NCBI GenBank assembly: GCA_028687375.1
Contig: JAQUAG010000001.1
Location: forward strand, 228,664-292,663
DNA length: 64,000 nucleotides
Direction: 5' to 3'
Source of the DNA: Arcobacteraceae bacterium
GTDB taxonomy: Bacteria > Campylobacterota > Campylobacteria > Campylobacterales > Arcobacteraceae
Part shown: piece after piece, positions 31,465 through 40,623 of the stretch
Numbering within the stretch: position 1 is the stretch's first letter
How the letters are laid out: the number at the start of each line of letters is the position of its first letter
Translations under genes and position numbers: made by a program
Notes under the pieces: generated by a model
Told to the model about the DNA's origin: nothing
Seen by the model: the letters and a program-made list of their open reading frames with translations, nothing else
The model's database searches: none

Positions 31465-31484
31465 AATTTACGGTTCCGTGCTTA

Positions 31485-31508
31485 AAAAAGTGAAGCAGTT
31501 CACTTTTT
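31485..31508. terminator. terminator-like hairpin after purA
   Basis: Perfect 10-base arms AAAAAGTGAA / TTCACTTTTT around GCAG, just beyond the purA stop on the minus strand, with A/T tracts at both ends. Low GC in the stem makes strength uncertain. Confidence 0.65.
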
Positions 31509-31519
31509 CTTAGCAGCCC

Positions 31520-32785
<1,266 letters not shown>

Positions 32786-33631
32786 TTAATCTTTCAAAAT
32801 TTTTAATAAATTATCAGTGCAAAGTGCAAATCCTAAAGATTCTACACCATCACTCTTATAGCTTCCACCTTTTGCGATGGTTTCATTTCCCTCTATCGCT
32901 CTAAAGTAAATATCATCATAATATTTCATACTATCATAGTAAAGTGGCGAAATGATTGCATTTTTGTACTCTAACTTTCCAATGATTTGGATAAGTTTCA
33001 TCACTTCATCTTTTAAAGATTCTGGCAATTTATGATAAAGTTTTTCTAAATCCTCTTTCGTTTGTGCATAAATCAAACTATCTAACCACTCAATTTTCAA
33101 ATCAAAAAGTTTATTTATTTCACCATTTTTAAAATAATCAAGCGGTATATTAAACTCACTAGCTATAATTTTTGGGATATTGATATTTGCCACTTGAAGA
33201 AGTGGATTGATATTTAATATACCAAATATCTCACTTGTAAGATTGATAACATCACTTATCTCTTCATGTTCAAGCCATTCACACCCAATTTGATAATTTT
33301 CAATCGATGGATACAAAAATATTGGTTGGATATAAAACCATTTTTTATGGTCTGTTGTACGACCCAATCTTTTTGTGATAATTCTTGCTACATCAAGTGT
33401 ACTATCAGCTCTAAGTGTTAGTTGGTTGTTATCTGTATCATTGAGTTTGATAAGTTTTGTTTCATCATCAATACTTTGATGTCCAGAATATGAAAAGTTT
33501 GGTGTAACAATCTCTAAAAAACCAAGTTTATCAAAAAAATTACTTACAGTATTTTCTAATATTCTTTTCTTTTTCGCTATTTCACCAAAATAAAGTCTAC
33601 ACCCATCAGGTATTTCGTGTTCAAAAATCAT
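32786..33631 (-). CDS. hisZ: ATP phosphoribosyltransferase regulatory subunit HisZ
   Basis: A 281-residue histidyl-tRNA-synthetase-like protein without an anticodon-binding domain. It keeps class II features (FFDKLGFLEIVTPNF, LTLRADSTLDVARIITKRL, FYIQPIFLYPS, QIGCEWLEHEE), fitting HisZ, the partner of short-form HisG. It is shorter than HisRS (above 400 residues) and lies next to purA. The start overlaps the aminotransferase stop by one base (TAATG). Confidence 0.85.
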   Translation of the reverse strand: MIFEHEIPDGCRLYFGEIAKKKRILENTVSNFFDKLGFLEIVTPNFSYSGHQSIDDETKLIKLNDTDNNQLTLRADSTLDVARIITKRLGRTTDHKKWFYIQPIFLYPSIENYQIGCEWLEHEEISDVINLTSEIFGILNINPLLQVANINIPKIIASEFNIPLDYFKNGEINKLFDLKIEWLDSLIYAQTKEDLEKLYHKLPESLKDEVMKLIQIIGKLEYKNAIISPLYYDSMKYYDDIYFRAIEGNETIAKGGSYKSDGVESLGFALCTDNLLKILKD

Positions 33632-34728
33632 TAAAACATATTCTCCATAAACACTTTGTTTGCTGTTCCATCAAATTTTCTAATTCCAAGCTCATCAAGA
33701 GTTTTTTCAACTGCATTAACTGCCCAAGCAGCTTCAAAAGGAGCTACAAGTCCCATATGGTTGATTCTGAAAATCTTACCATTAAGGTCATCTTGTCCAC
33801 CAGCAATATTTGCATCGTATTTATTTTTTAAAATTTTTCTGATTTCATTTGCTTGTTCTGTGTAGATTGTAGTCATAGCATCTGCTGGATTTTTAGGATA
33901 AATCGGAAGACCAATCGCTTTAAGTGCTTCTCTTGTAGCTTTTGCTCTTGTTGCCGTGTCACTATAAAGTTTATCAAATCCATCAGCTTTGATTTTCTCT
34001 AAAATAGCTCCAAGACCAATGATAAGTGTCGTAGCTGCTGTCCAAGCTGTTGTATTTTTTCTTTGATTTTTCAGTTCAATTGCAAGATTAAAATAATACC
34101 CTTTTGGATTTGCTTCGATTTTTGCAACCGCTTTATTACTCAATCCAATCATAGCAAGACCAGGTGGCAACATAAGTGCTTTTTGACTTCCTGTGATAAG
34201 TGCATCAATATTTGTAGTATCGATTTTTTCAACACCTACAGCAGTAATCCCATCAGCAATAATCATAATATCACTGTTGATCTCTTTTACCCTTTTTGCT
34301 ATCTCTTCAACTGGATGTCTAAGACCTCCAGCACTTTCACAAATTTGGATACAAATAGAGTCAATTTGGCTATCATTTTTGATAATCTCAACTATCTCAT
34401 CAGCTGAAACTGGCGTATCCCAAGGATTTTTTATCTCTATATTTGGAATATTCATAGCTTTGCAGATTTTTCCAAATCTCTCCCCAAATTTTCCACTATT
34501 TACGGTAAGTGCTTTTTTATTTGTTAAGTTTATAACACAAGCTTCCATAGCTCCTGTTCCACTTGATGCTAACATTAAAGCTTCTGGCATATTAAGGATT
34601 TCTAAAAGAAGTTCTCTAGTATTTTTAAAAATAGCTTCAAATTCTGGAGTTCTATGATGGAGAGTTTCTGTAGCCATAGCGGCTCTTACAAATTCTGGTA
34701 CTGGTGTTGGTCCTGGAGTTAGTAACAT
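33631..34728 (-). CDS. class V PLP aminotransferase (alanine-glyoxylate / serine-pyruvate type)
   Basis: The 365 residues begin MLLTPGPTPVPEFVR and contain HHRTPEFEAIF, SSGTGAMEA, ADGITAVG and the PLP lysine in TGSQKALMLPPG, typical of the AGT/SPT class V family. Likely substrates are alanine, serine or glyoxylate, perhaps in glyoxylate or serine metabolism. It heads the hisZ-purA operon with a one-base overlap. Exact specificity cannot be read. Confidence 0.9.
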   Translation of the reverse strand: MLLTPGPTPVPEFVRAAMATETLHHRTPEFEAIFKNTRELLLEILNMPEALMLASSGTGAMEACVINLTNKKALTVNSGKFGERFGKICKAMNIPNIEIKNPWDTPVSADEIVEIIKNDSQIDSICIQICESAGGLRHPVEEIAKRVKEINSDIMIIADGITAVGVEKIDTTNIDALITGSQKALMLPPGLAMIGLSNKAVAKIEANPKGYYFNLAIELKNQRKNTTAWTAATTLIIGLGAILEKIKADGFDKLYSDTATRAKATREALKAIGLPIYPKNPADAMTTIYTEQANEIRKILKNKYDANIAGGQDDLNGKIFRINHMGLVAPFEAAWAVNAVEKTLDELGIRKFDGTANKVFMENMF

Positions 34729-34778
34729 TTTTTCCTACCTAATTATAAATATTTTTTAAATTTTGACTAAACATTACA

Positions 34779-34805
34779 AAAGGCACCTAAAATTTAGGCA
34801 CCTTT
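34779..34805. terminator. imperfect terminator hairpin after the aldehyde dehydrogenase gene
   Basis: AAAGG-CA-CCTAAA / ATTTAGG-CA-CCTTT pairs over most of 27 bases with a small internal loop, followed on the minus strand by TTTTG. It separates the aldehyde dehydrogenase gene from the aminotransferase operon; the 146-base spacer also contains the aminotransferase promoter. Confidence 0.6.
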
Positions 34806-34874
34806 GTTATTGGTGGATTATGCCAAAAATTTAGTTAAGAGAAGATTAGTGGGAGATTTACAAGTTGAAACTCT

Positions 34875-36290
34875 TTAGCAAATTACTACAGATTTTATCT
34901 CGGTAAACTCCTCTAAAGCAAACCTTGGACCCTCTTTTCCTATTCCACTTAGCTTCGTTCCCCCATATGGTTGGATATCGAATCTTAAAGTTGGGATATC
35001 ATTTACAACAACCCCTCCACAATCGGCTTCATCGATAAATCTTCGTGTTTGTCCTAAATCATTTGTAAAGATACTAAATTGAAGTCCATAAGGGGAATTA
35101 TTCATTTTTTCTATCGCTTCATCATAGCCATCTACTCTTATAAGGCTTACTATTGGAGCAAAAACCTCTTCACAGATTATTTTCATACGGTCAGTAACTT
35201 CAATCATCACCGTTGGATGGAAATTAAGCCCTTCATATTCATTTCCACAAAGTACTTTTGCCCCTTCATTTATAGCACTTTGTACCCAAGAAACAGCTCG
35301 TTCAAGTGATTCTTCATTTATAAGAGGACCTGCAAAAGTATCATCATCATACGGGCTTCCAACTTTTAGTTTTAAAGTTTCCTTTTTTAAAGCGGCTGCA
35401 AATTCTACATAAATATCACTATGAATATAAATCCTTTGCAAACTAATACACACTTGCCCACTATTGACAAATGCTCCATAAGCACATCTCTTAGCCGCAA
35501 GTTCAATATCCGCTGTTTTGTCGATATAAGTTCCAGCATTTCCACCAAGTTCTAAAGCTACTTTTTTTATCCCAGCAGTTTTTGTGATGATATTGCCTAC
35601 AGGAACACTTCCAGTAAAACTAAGCACTCGTGGAATATCACTTGAAACAAGTGTACTTCCAACTTCTACATCTCCATACACCAAACTAATCGCATCTTTT
35701 ATAGCAAATGGACTTTCCACAAAAAGCTTCACAAATTTATAAGCAGTCAAAGGTGCTTCTGGAGTTGGTTTTAAAACAACTGCATTTCCAGCTACAAGTG
35801 CAGGGGCAATTTTATGAGCTACAAGATTCAGGGGAAAATTAAATGGCGTGATACAAGCAACAACTCCAACAGGAACTCTTGTATAGTAAGCCATCGTTTT
35901 TTTACCACTATTCATAGCATCCGTATTTAAAGTATGCCCATCTAGATTTACCATAGCATAGATAGAAAGCTTTACTGTTTCGATACATCTCTCCACCTCA
36001 ATTCGAGCAAATGTGATGGGTTTTCCCACTTCATCTGTGATAGTTTGAGCAATATCCTCTTTCTCTTCTTCAAGCTTCATAGCTACATCTTCAAGCCAAG
36101 CTATCCTTTGTGAAAGGGGTGAAGCTTTTGTATCTTTTGAAGCATTTTTTGCTATCTCTAAAGCTTTTAGAGTATCTTCTTTTGTACATTTTGGATATTT
36201 TGAAACTACCTCTTTTGTGTATGGATTCACTATCTCTTCTAAATCCTCTCTGTTTTCTTTCTGGCTACCAAAAAATATTTTTGCTGTCAT
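34875..36290 (-). CDS. NAD(P)-dependent aldehyde dehydrogenase
   Basis: Oxidises an aldehyde to the acid. From the ATG at 36290 there are 471 residues with Asn151 in TPFNFP, the cofactor loop FTGSVPVG, the general base Glu247 in ALELGG and nucleophile Cys281 in NSGQVCIS. An upstream in-frame ATG at 36332 was rejected: the chosen ATG has GGAGGGAAGG before it and overlaps the preceding stop as ATGA. Overall form is like lactaldehyde, succinate-semialdehyde or GapN-type enzymes; substrate not determinable. Confidence 0.92.
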   Translation of the reverse strand: MTAKIFFGSQKENREDLEEIVNPYTKEVVSKYPKCTKEDTLKALEIAKNASKDTKASPLSQRIAWLEDVAMKLEEEKEDIAQTITDEVGKPITFARIEVERCIETVKLSIYAMVNLDGHTLNTDAMNSGKKTMAYYTRVPVGVVACITPFNFPLNLVAHKIAPALVAGNAVVLKPTPEAPLTAYKFVKLFVESPFAIKDAISLVYGDVEVGSTLVSSDIPRVLSFTGSVPVGNIITKTAGIKKVALELGGNAGTYIDKTADIELAAKRCAYGAFVNSGQVCISLQRIYIHSDIYVEFAAALKKETLKLKVGSPYDDDTFAGPLINEESLERAVSWVQSAINEGAKVLCGNEYEGLNFHPTVMIEVTDRMKIICEEVFAPIVSLIRVDGYDEAIEKMNNSPYGLQFSIFTNDLGQTRRFIDEADCGGVVVNDIPTLRFDIQPYGGTKLSGIGKEGPRFALEEFTEIKSVVIC

Positions 36291-36691
36291 CCTTCCCTCC
36301 AAATTATTACATCTCTCATCGCATCTCCCCAATCTCTATCAAAATTTTTTTCGATATAGCTCACTTTATGGGGTATCTTACACTTTGTACAATCTTGATG
36401 GATAAACCCATCAACTCCTACTATCTCTCCACCAAATCTACTCTCTATCTTACAAAAACTTTTTGATTTTGTAAGTCTAAAAAGGGGACAGGCACAAAAA
36501 TAACAATTGAGATGTTCCATCTCGTGACATTTTTTATTTTCTTGATACAGCAAGCAAAAATCAGGCTCATTTTGAACCATATTGTCAAAATCAAAATACT
36601 CTATGATTTCACTATCGCTTAAGTGTGTAAGCTTCGTCATAATATCGTGATGTTTTTGTTTGTGTTGAGTTATCCATTGTTCGTAAGTCAT
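36287..36691 (-). CDS. cysteine-rich small-domain protein
   Basis: The 134 residues have a histidine-rich start (YEQWITQHKQKHHD) and a cysteine cluster: CLLYQENKKC, CYFCACPLF and DCTKCKIPHK. The CYFCxCPL...CxxCxxPH pattern resembles the Pfam cysteine-rich small domain, a probable metal site of unknown function. Its stop overlaps the aldehyde dehydrogenase ATG (ATGA), so the two are coupled. It might deliver or sense metal or serve redox; this is inference. Confidence 0.75.
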   Translation of the reverse strand: MTYEQWITQHKQKHHDIMTKLTHLSDSEIIEYFDFDNMVQNEPDFCLLYQENKKCHEMEHLNCYFCACPLFRLTKSKSFCKIESRFGGEIVGVDGFIHQDCTKCKIPHKVSYIEKNFDRDWGDAMRDVIIWREG

Positions 36692-36749
36692 AGGAAACTA
36701 TACTCAAAATTTCGTAAAGTTTTCTTTAGTTTGTATCTCTTATAAGTTT

Positions 36750-36773
36750 CATTTCATATAGAAATGATACAAT
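36750..36773 (+). promoter_or_regulatory. brnTA promoter with inverted repeat
   Basis: An extended -10 TGATACAAT (TACAAT at 36768-36773) ends six bases before the brnT ATG. A perfect CATTTC-ATATA-GAAATG inverted repeat occupies 36750-36766, immediately before the -10. BrnA is known to repress its own operon, so this is the likely operator. The mRNA is predicted to be leaderless. Confidence 0.6.
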
Positions 36774-36779
36774 TTTTGT

Positions 36780-37040
36780 ATGATATTTGAATATGATGAA
36801 GATAAAAGTAAATCAAACAAACTAAAACACGATATTGATTTTGATGAAGCTAAACTGTTGTGGAAAGATGATAATAGGATAGAGTTCAAAGCTTCTTTTG
36901 AAGATGAAGAAAGATTTATCAATATTGGGAAAATACACAATAAGTTTTATACTATTATCACAACTTACAGAGAAAATAAAATTAGAATAATATCAGCAAG
37001 AAAATCAAGAGAAAAGGAGATTGAAATCTATGAAAGCTAA
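36780..37040 (+). CDS. brnT: BrnT family toxin (type II TA ribonuclease)
   Basis: An 86-residue toxin: FEYDEDKSKSNKLKHDIDFDEA near the start, then a long beta-sheet, and KIRIISARKSREKEIEIYE at the end, the BrnT pattern. BrnT is a RelE-fold ribonuclease neutralised by BrnA. The key His, Arg and Glu-rich positions appear intact. It overlaps the antitoxin gene by 11 bases, toxin first, as usual for brnTA. No ribosome site precedes the ATG, which lies six bases after a -10 box. Confidence 0.92.
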   Translation: MIFEYDEDKSKSNKLKHDIDFDEAKLLWKDDNRIEFKASFEDEERFINIGKIHNKFYTIITTYRENKIRIISARKSREKEIEIYES

Positions 37041-37275
37041 AGAATTTGATGAAATATTTGATGCAAATGAAGAAGATATAGTTCAGTATTTAGACTTATC
37101 TACGGCAAAACGACCAAATTTAGAACCAAAAAGGATAAATATTGATTTTCCTACTTGGATGGTACAGTCACTTGATGAGGAAGCTAGACATATAGGTGTA
37201 AGTCGCCAAGCAGTTATAAAAACTTGGTTATCTGAAAAATTAATGCAAATAGCAAATCAAAGAGTTGCACTATAA
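37030..37275 (+). CDS. brnA: BrnA family antitoxin
   Basis: The 81 residues have an acidic N-terminal toxin-binding region (FDEIFDANEEDIVQYLD) and a C-terminal ribbon-helix-helix DNA-binding motif (RINIDFPTWMVQSLDEEARHIGVSRQAVI-like). The ATG at 37030 has AAAGGAG ten bases upstream; an in-frame TTG at 37021 would add three residues. It should bind BrnT and repress the operon through the inverted repeat upstream of brnT. galU follows 31 bases later without a terminator, so read-through is possible. Confidence 0.92.
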   Translation: MKAKEFDEIFDANEEDIVQYLDLSTAKRPNLEPKRINIDFPTWMVQSLDEEARHIGVSRQAVIKTWLSEKLMQIANQRVAL

Positions 37276-37306
37276 CTCGATAAAAAATTAAAAAGGTAAA
37301 AATAAA

Positions 37307-38131
37307 ATGATAAAAAAATGTTTATTCCCAGCAGCAGGATACGGTACAAGATTTCTCCCTGCAACAAAAGCTATCCCAAAAGAGATGCTTCCAGTTCTTA
37401 CAAAACCACTTCTTCAATATGGTGTAGAAGAGGCACTAAGTGCTGGTTGTGATACTATGGCGATAGTTACAGGGAGAGGAAAAAGAGCTATTGAAGACCA
37501 TTTTGACATAAGCTACGAGCTAGAGCACCAAATCAAAGGGACTTCAAAAGAGCATTATCTAAATGAAATACGAGCCATCATAAACAACTGCACTTTTAGC
37601 TACACAAGACAAATCGAGATGAAAGGTTTGGGTCATGCAATCCTTACTGGTGAAACGCTTATCGGGCATGAAGATAGTTTTGCAGTTATCCTAGCAGATG
37701 ACCTTTGTGACAACAACGAAGGGGAAACGGTCTTACGACAAATGGCACATATTCACAAAAGATTTCCTGATTGTTGTGTGGTAGCAATTGAAGAGATAGA
37801 TAAAAGTGAAACAAATAAATATGGTGTGATTGCAGGGGAATTAATAGAAGATAATCTCTATAAAGTTACAGATATGGTAGAAAAACCAGCTCCAATAGAT
37901 GCTCCATCAAACTTAGCGATTATCGGAAGATATATCTTAGTTCCTGAAATCTTTGATGCCATACGAGATACAAAACCAGGACGAGGTGGAGAGATACAAA
38001 TAACAGATGCACTTTTAAAACTTGCACTTAAAGGGAAAGTTTTGGCTTATAAATTTTCTGGAAAAAGATTTGACTGTGGAAGTGTCGATGGGTTTGTAGA
38101 AGCTACAAATTATTTTTATAAATCTCTTTAG
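37307..38131 (+). CDS. galU: UTP-glucose-1-phosphate uridylyltransferase
   Basis: Makes UDP-glucose. The 274 residues start with KKCLFPAAGYGTRFLPATKAIPKEMLPV-type nucleotidyltransferase sequence (nucleotide loop AAGYGTRFLPATKA), and contain ILADDLC and KRFDCGSVDGF. Length is near the family norm. It lies between an intact and a decayed toxin-antitoxin locus. Confidence 0.95.
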   Translation: MIKKCLFPAAGYGTRFLPATKAIPKEMLPVLTKPLLQYGVEEALSAGCDTMAIVTGRGKRAIEDHFDISYELEHQIKGTSKEHYLNEIRAIINNCTFSYTRQIEMKGLGHAILTGETLIGHEDSFAVILADDLCDNNEGETVLRQMAHIHKRFPDCCVVAIEEIDKSETNKYGVIAGELIEDNLYKVTDMVEKPAPIDAPSNLAIIGRYILVPEIFDAIRDTKPGRGGEIQITDALLKLALKGKVLAYKFSGKRFDCGSVDGFVEATNYFYKSL

Positions 38132-38151
38132 GGTGTTCCCTTACGTTATGT

Positions 38152-38157
38152 TATAAT
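38152..38157 (+). promoter_or_regulatory. -10 box upstream of decayed TA locus
   Basis: A perfect TATAAT with GTTATG before it and a T-tract after it, 15 bases before an AAAGGA ribosome site at 38172-38177. It would still drive transcription of the decayed antitoxin-toxin pair. Confidence 0.5.
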
Positions 38158-38183
38158 TTTTTTAAAACAACAAAGGATATGAT

Positions 38184-38399
38184 ACGTTAGTAACTATTGA
38201 TATTAAAGAATCAGCTCTCGATAAGATTATGTATCTTTTAGAAAATCTAAAGTCAGATGTGAAAATTGTTGGAAAAAAACAAAAAGATACAAAAGATAGT
38301 TTTGATTTTATTTCAACCGAGGAATTAGATAACTGTAAAAAAATCTCAAATGACTACAAAAATGGCAATAGAAAAGATTTTGTAGAATATATTTTATAA
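38184..38399 (+). pseudogene. antitoxin remnant with ATG-to-ACG start change
   Basis: The frame encodes TLVTIDIKESALDKIMYLLENL and continues to EYIL, stop at 38397-38399, looking like short antitoxins paired with RelE/ParE toxins in this phylum. Six bases after AAAGGA (38172-38177), where the start should be, the codon is ACG. The first ATG in frame is at 38229, 15 codons in. An ATG at 38179 reads ATG-ATA-CGT-TAG. So a single T-to-C change probably destroyed the start; weak initiation at ACG is the alternative. The stop overlaps the toxin ATG. Confidence 0.7.
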
Positions 38400-38656
38400 T
38401 GTATAAACTCATACTGAACAAAACTGTCTTAAAGTTTATAGACAAACGAACACCAAAAGAAAAAATAAATATCAATAGCAAATTGAAATTGCTTAAAAAC
38501 AACCCTTAACCGAATTCCCATCTTGATATAAAAAAACTATCGAATTGCGAATTTTATAGGTTACGAATCAATAACTACAGATTTATTTATGAAATAATCG
38601 ATGATGAATTAGTAATTCTTTTAATTGATGCAAATAACAGGGGCGATATTTACTAA
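38399..38656 (+). pseudogene. RelE/ParE-type toxin interrupted by an in-frame TAA
   Basis: From the ATG at 38399 (TAATG overlap with the antitoxin) the frame reads MYKLILNKTVLKFIDKRTP to KLLKNNP, stops at TAA 38507-38509, and continues in the same frame with PNSHLDIKKLSNCEFYRLRI, NYRFIYEIIDDELVILLIDA and RGDIY to TAA at 38654-38656. The second half is the classic RelE/ParE beta-sheet core. TAA is one base from TAC/TAT, and Tyr is common before the next Pro in such toxins. The toxin is therefore inactive. Confidence 0.85.
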
Positions 38657-38689
38657 CTTTTACTATAAATCTCTTTAAGGAGCTGTATT

Positions 38690-38971
38690 TTGCTAAGTAT
38701 TTTAAATGCACATTATCAAAATGACTATAAAATTCTACTTCAATTTAGTGATAATAAAGAGGGAGTTGTTGATTTGAAAGATTTTATCTTAGATGGACAA
38801 ATAAAACCATTTAAGCAACTTCAAGATATTGAAAAATTCAAATCTTTTCAAGTAGATTATACTTTAAAATGGAATGATGACTTAGACTTAGCACTTGAAT
38901 ATCTTTATTTTAAAACTTTTGAAAAAGATAATTCTTTACAACCAAAGTTTCATAAATGGGGATATATCTAA
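38690..38971 (+). CDS. DUF2442 domain protein
   Basis: A 93-residue protein matching DUF2442: a beta-rich start YKILLQFSDNKEGVVDLKDFI, then FKQLQDIEKFKSFQVDYTLKWNDDLDLALEYLYF with the usual W(N)DDLDLAxExLY ending. Such genes often lie beside DUF4160 or toxin-antitoxin genes, as here. Function unknown; no partner DUF4160 gene is present. Confidence 0.82.
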   Translation: MLSILNAHYQNDYKILLQFSDNKEGVVDLKDFILDGQIKPFKQLQDIEKFKSFQVDYTLKWNDDLDLALEYLYFKTFEKDNSLQPKFHKWGYI

Positions 38972-39261
38972 CAGACTAGATTTCAGTAACATACTTTTCA
39001 ACCAGTTCCCAAGTAACTCTTAATCCTCAATTCAAAATTCAACATTCATAATTTTTCATTATTCAAATAACCCATCTTTAAATCATATACAAACTATTAA
39101 TCCAACCTGAATTAAGGTAATCATAAAGTAATATTAATTTTTTTTAATATATCTTTAAGTTTAGTATATGTAAGATTGTCGTACAACATTGTGCTAGGTG
39201 GGTTTTGTGCATCCTAGATTCCACAATTGTTAAATTTCGAAATTTAAAACAAGGACAAAAA
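38972..39261 (+). promoter_or_regulatory. long leader of the major porin gene
   Basis: This 290-base gene-free stretch precedes the porin. Near its 3' end are a CTAGG...CCTAG hairpin at about 39194-39217 with a 14-base loop, and a perfect 18-base palindrome TTAAATTTCGAAATTTAA at 39230-39247 directly before the AAGGA ribosome site (39251-39255). The region around 39140-39170 is AT-rich with several TATAT-type boxes, so the promoter is probably there. The leader may control porin mRNA stability or translation. Confidence 0.5.
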
Positions 39262-40395
39262 ATGACAAAAATGATCAAAATGAGTTTAATCGCTGCTACA
39301 GCTGTAGCAGGTATGAGTTCAGTTGCAACTGCTCAAAATCTTGAAGATGCTATCAAAGGTGTTGATGTATCTGGATATGTTGACTATAGAAAAGAAGATA
39401 TTTCAAAAACTGGTGCAGCTCATAAATCTCTAAATGAGTATTCAGTAAATGTTACTTTAAATTCAAAAGTTAATGATATCGTAACTGCTACTGTATCTGC
39501 TGGATTTGATGAAGTAGCATTAGATGATAGCGTTGCTACAGGTACTTCTGCAGGTACTGATACTTCTGCTCCAGTTGGTGTTGATCAAGCATACTTTACA
39601 TTTAGTTTAGGTGCTACAACAGTAATGGCTGGTAAACAAAATATCCCTTCTGTATTCGTAGATCAAGTAGATACAGTTAAACAAGGTGCTGGTGCAGTTG
39701 CATTATACAAAGTAAGCGATACTTTAACAGTTGCAGGTGCTCATTTCTGGAACAACAATATCGCTCCTGATACTAAAACTACTGAATTATTAGCAATCGC
39801 TAAAGTTGCTGGTGTTAATGTTGAAGCACATTATAATGCAACTGATTTAGGTTCAAATGCTGCTAAGCCAGAATCTACAAGATTATTCTTAAATGTAAGT
39901 GGAGAAGTTGCTGGTGTTAAAGTTTTCGGACAAACTGCACAAGCTGATGCTGATCTTGCTGCTAATAAAGCAAAAGTTACTATCTTAGGTGTTGCAGGTA
40001 AAGCTGGTTCAGTTTCATTAGATGCTAAATACTTTATGGCTAAAGATAATAGTACGGCTAATGGAACGGTTGCTATCGATGGTGATGATGATGCAAAAGT
40101 TAATGCAAAAGTATGGCAAATGAGTACAAAAACTGCTACAGATATGACAGGTTTCGCTTTAACTGCTGGTATGAAAGTTGCTGACAATGTAGAAGCTAAA
40201 TTAGTATTTGCTGCAGCTACTGATACAGCTGCTGGTGTTGATACTGATGTTACAGAGTTAATGCCAATGGTTACATACAAAATGTCTAAAAACTTTATGT
40301 TACATGCAAGATACTCTATGATGACTTCATCAACAACGGGTGCTTCTGATGTAGATACTGATAAATCAAGATTAGAAGTTAAATATACATTCTAA
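39262..40395 (+). CDS. major outer-membrane porin
   Basis: The 377 residues have a signal peptide (MTKMIKMSLIAATAVAGMSSVATA) followed by amphipathic beta-strands (VDVSGYVDYRKE, DQAYFTFSLGATTVMAGKQNIP, LHARYSMM) and end in LEVKYTF, the terminal phenylalanine of barrel proteins. It resembles Campylobacterota major outer-membrane porins, and the codon use suggests high expression. The ATG at 39262 has AAGGA upstream; an in-frame ATG at 39205 was rejected because it would bury the signal peptide. A strong terminator follows. Confidence 0.87.
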   Translation: MTKMIKMSLIAATAVAGMSSVATAQNLEDAIKGVDVSGYVDYRKEDISKTGAAHKSLNEYSVNVTLNSKVNDIVTATVSAGFDEVALDDSVATGTSAGTDTSAPVGVDQAYFTFSLGATTVMAGKQNIPSVFVDQVDTVKQGAGAVALYKVSDTLTVAGAHFWNNNIAPDTKTTELLAIAKVAGVNVEAHYNATDLGSNAAKPESTRLFLNVSGEVAGVKVFGQTAQADADLAANKAKVTILGVAGKAGSVSLDAKYFMAKDNSTANGTVAIDGDDDAKVNAKVWQMSTKTATDMTGFALTAGMKVADNVEAKLVFAAATDTAAGVDTDVTELMPMVTYKMSKNFMLHARYSMMTSSTTGASDVDTDKSRLEVKYTF

Positions 40396-40420
40396 TAAGA
40401 ATTTATATACTTGCTTTTCA

Positions 40421-40446
40421 AAAGGTTGGGCTTTGGCTCAACCTTT
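40421..40446 (+). terminator. porin terminator (recurring hairpin, copy 1)
   Basis: AAAGGTTGGGC-TTTG-GCTCAACCTTT with one G-T wobble, followed by T-rich sequence. First of four closely similar hairpins at 40421, 41741, 42414 and 43036. Confidence 0.93.
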
Positions 40447-40623
40447 TTTTATTTCTAAAACTAACTTTCTTGGGTAAATTTTCAAGTAAAAATGTAGATA
40501 TTTTATACAATCATATTCTTTTTTTTGATATTTAAATGGTTACAATACAGTAATCATTTTATAATAAATGATATTTCAGAAATTTAACAAAACACAGAAC
40601 AAAATTTAAAACAAGGAACAAAA

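Noticed and set aside
36291..36332. Longer aldehyde dehydrogenase start
   Set aside because: The ATG at 36290 has an excellent ribosome site and ATGA coupling; the extra residues are the upstream Cys-rich gene read in another frame.
39205..39261. Porin start 19 codons upstream
   Set aside because: It would put a charged stretch before a standard signal peptide; the ATG at 39262 follows AAGGA.
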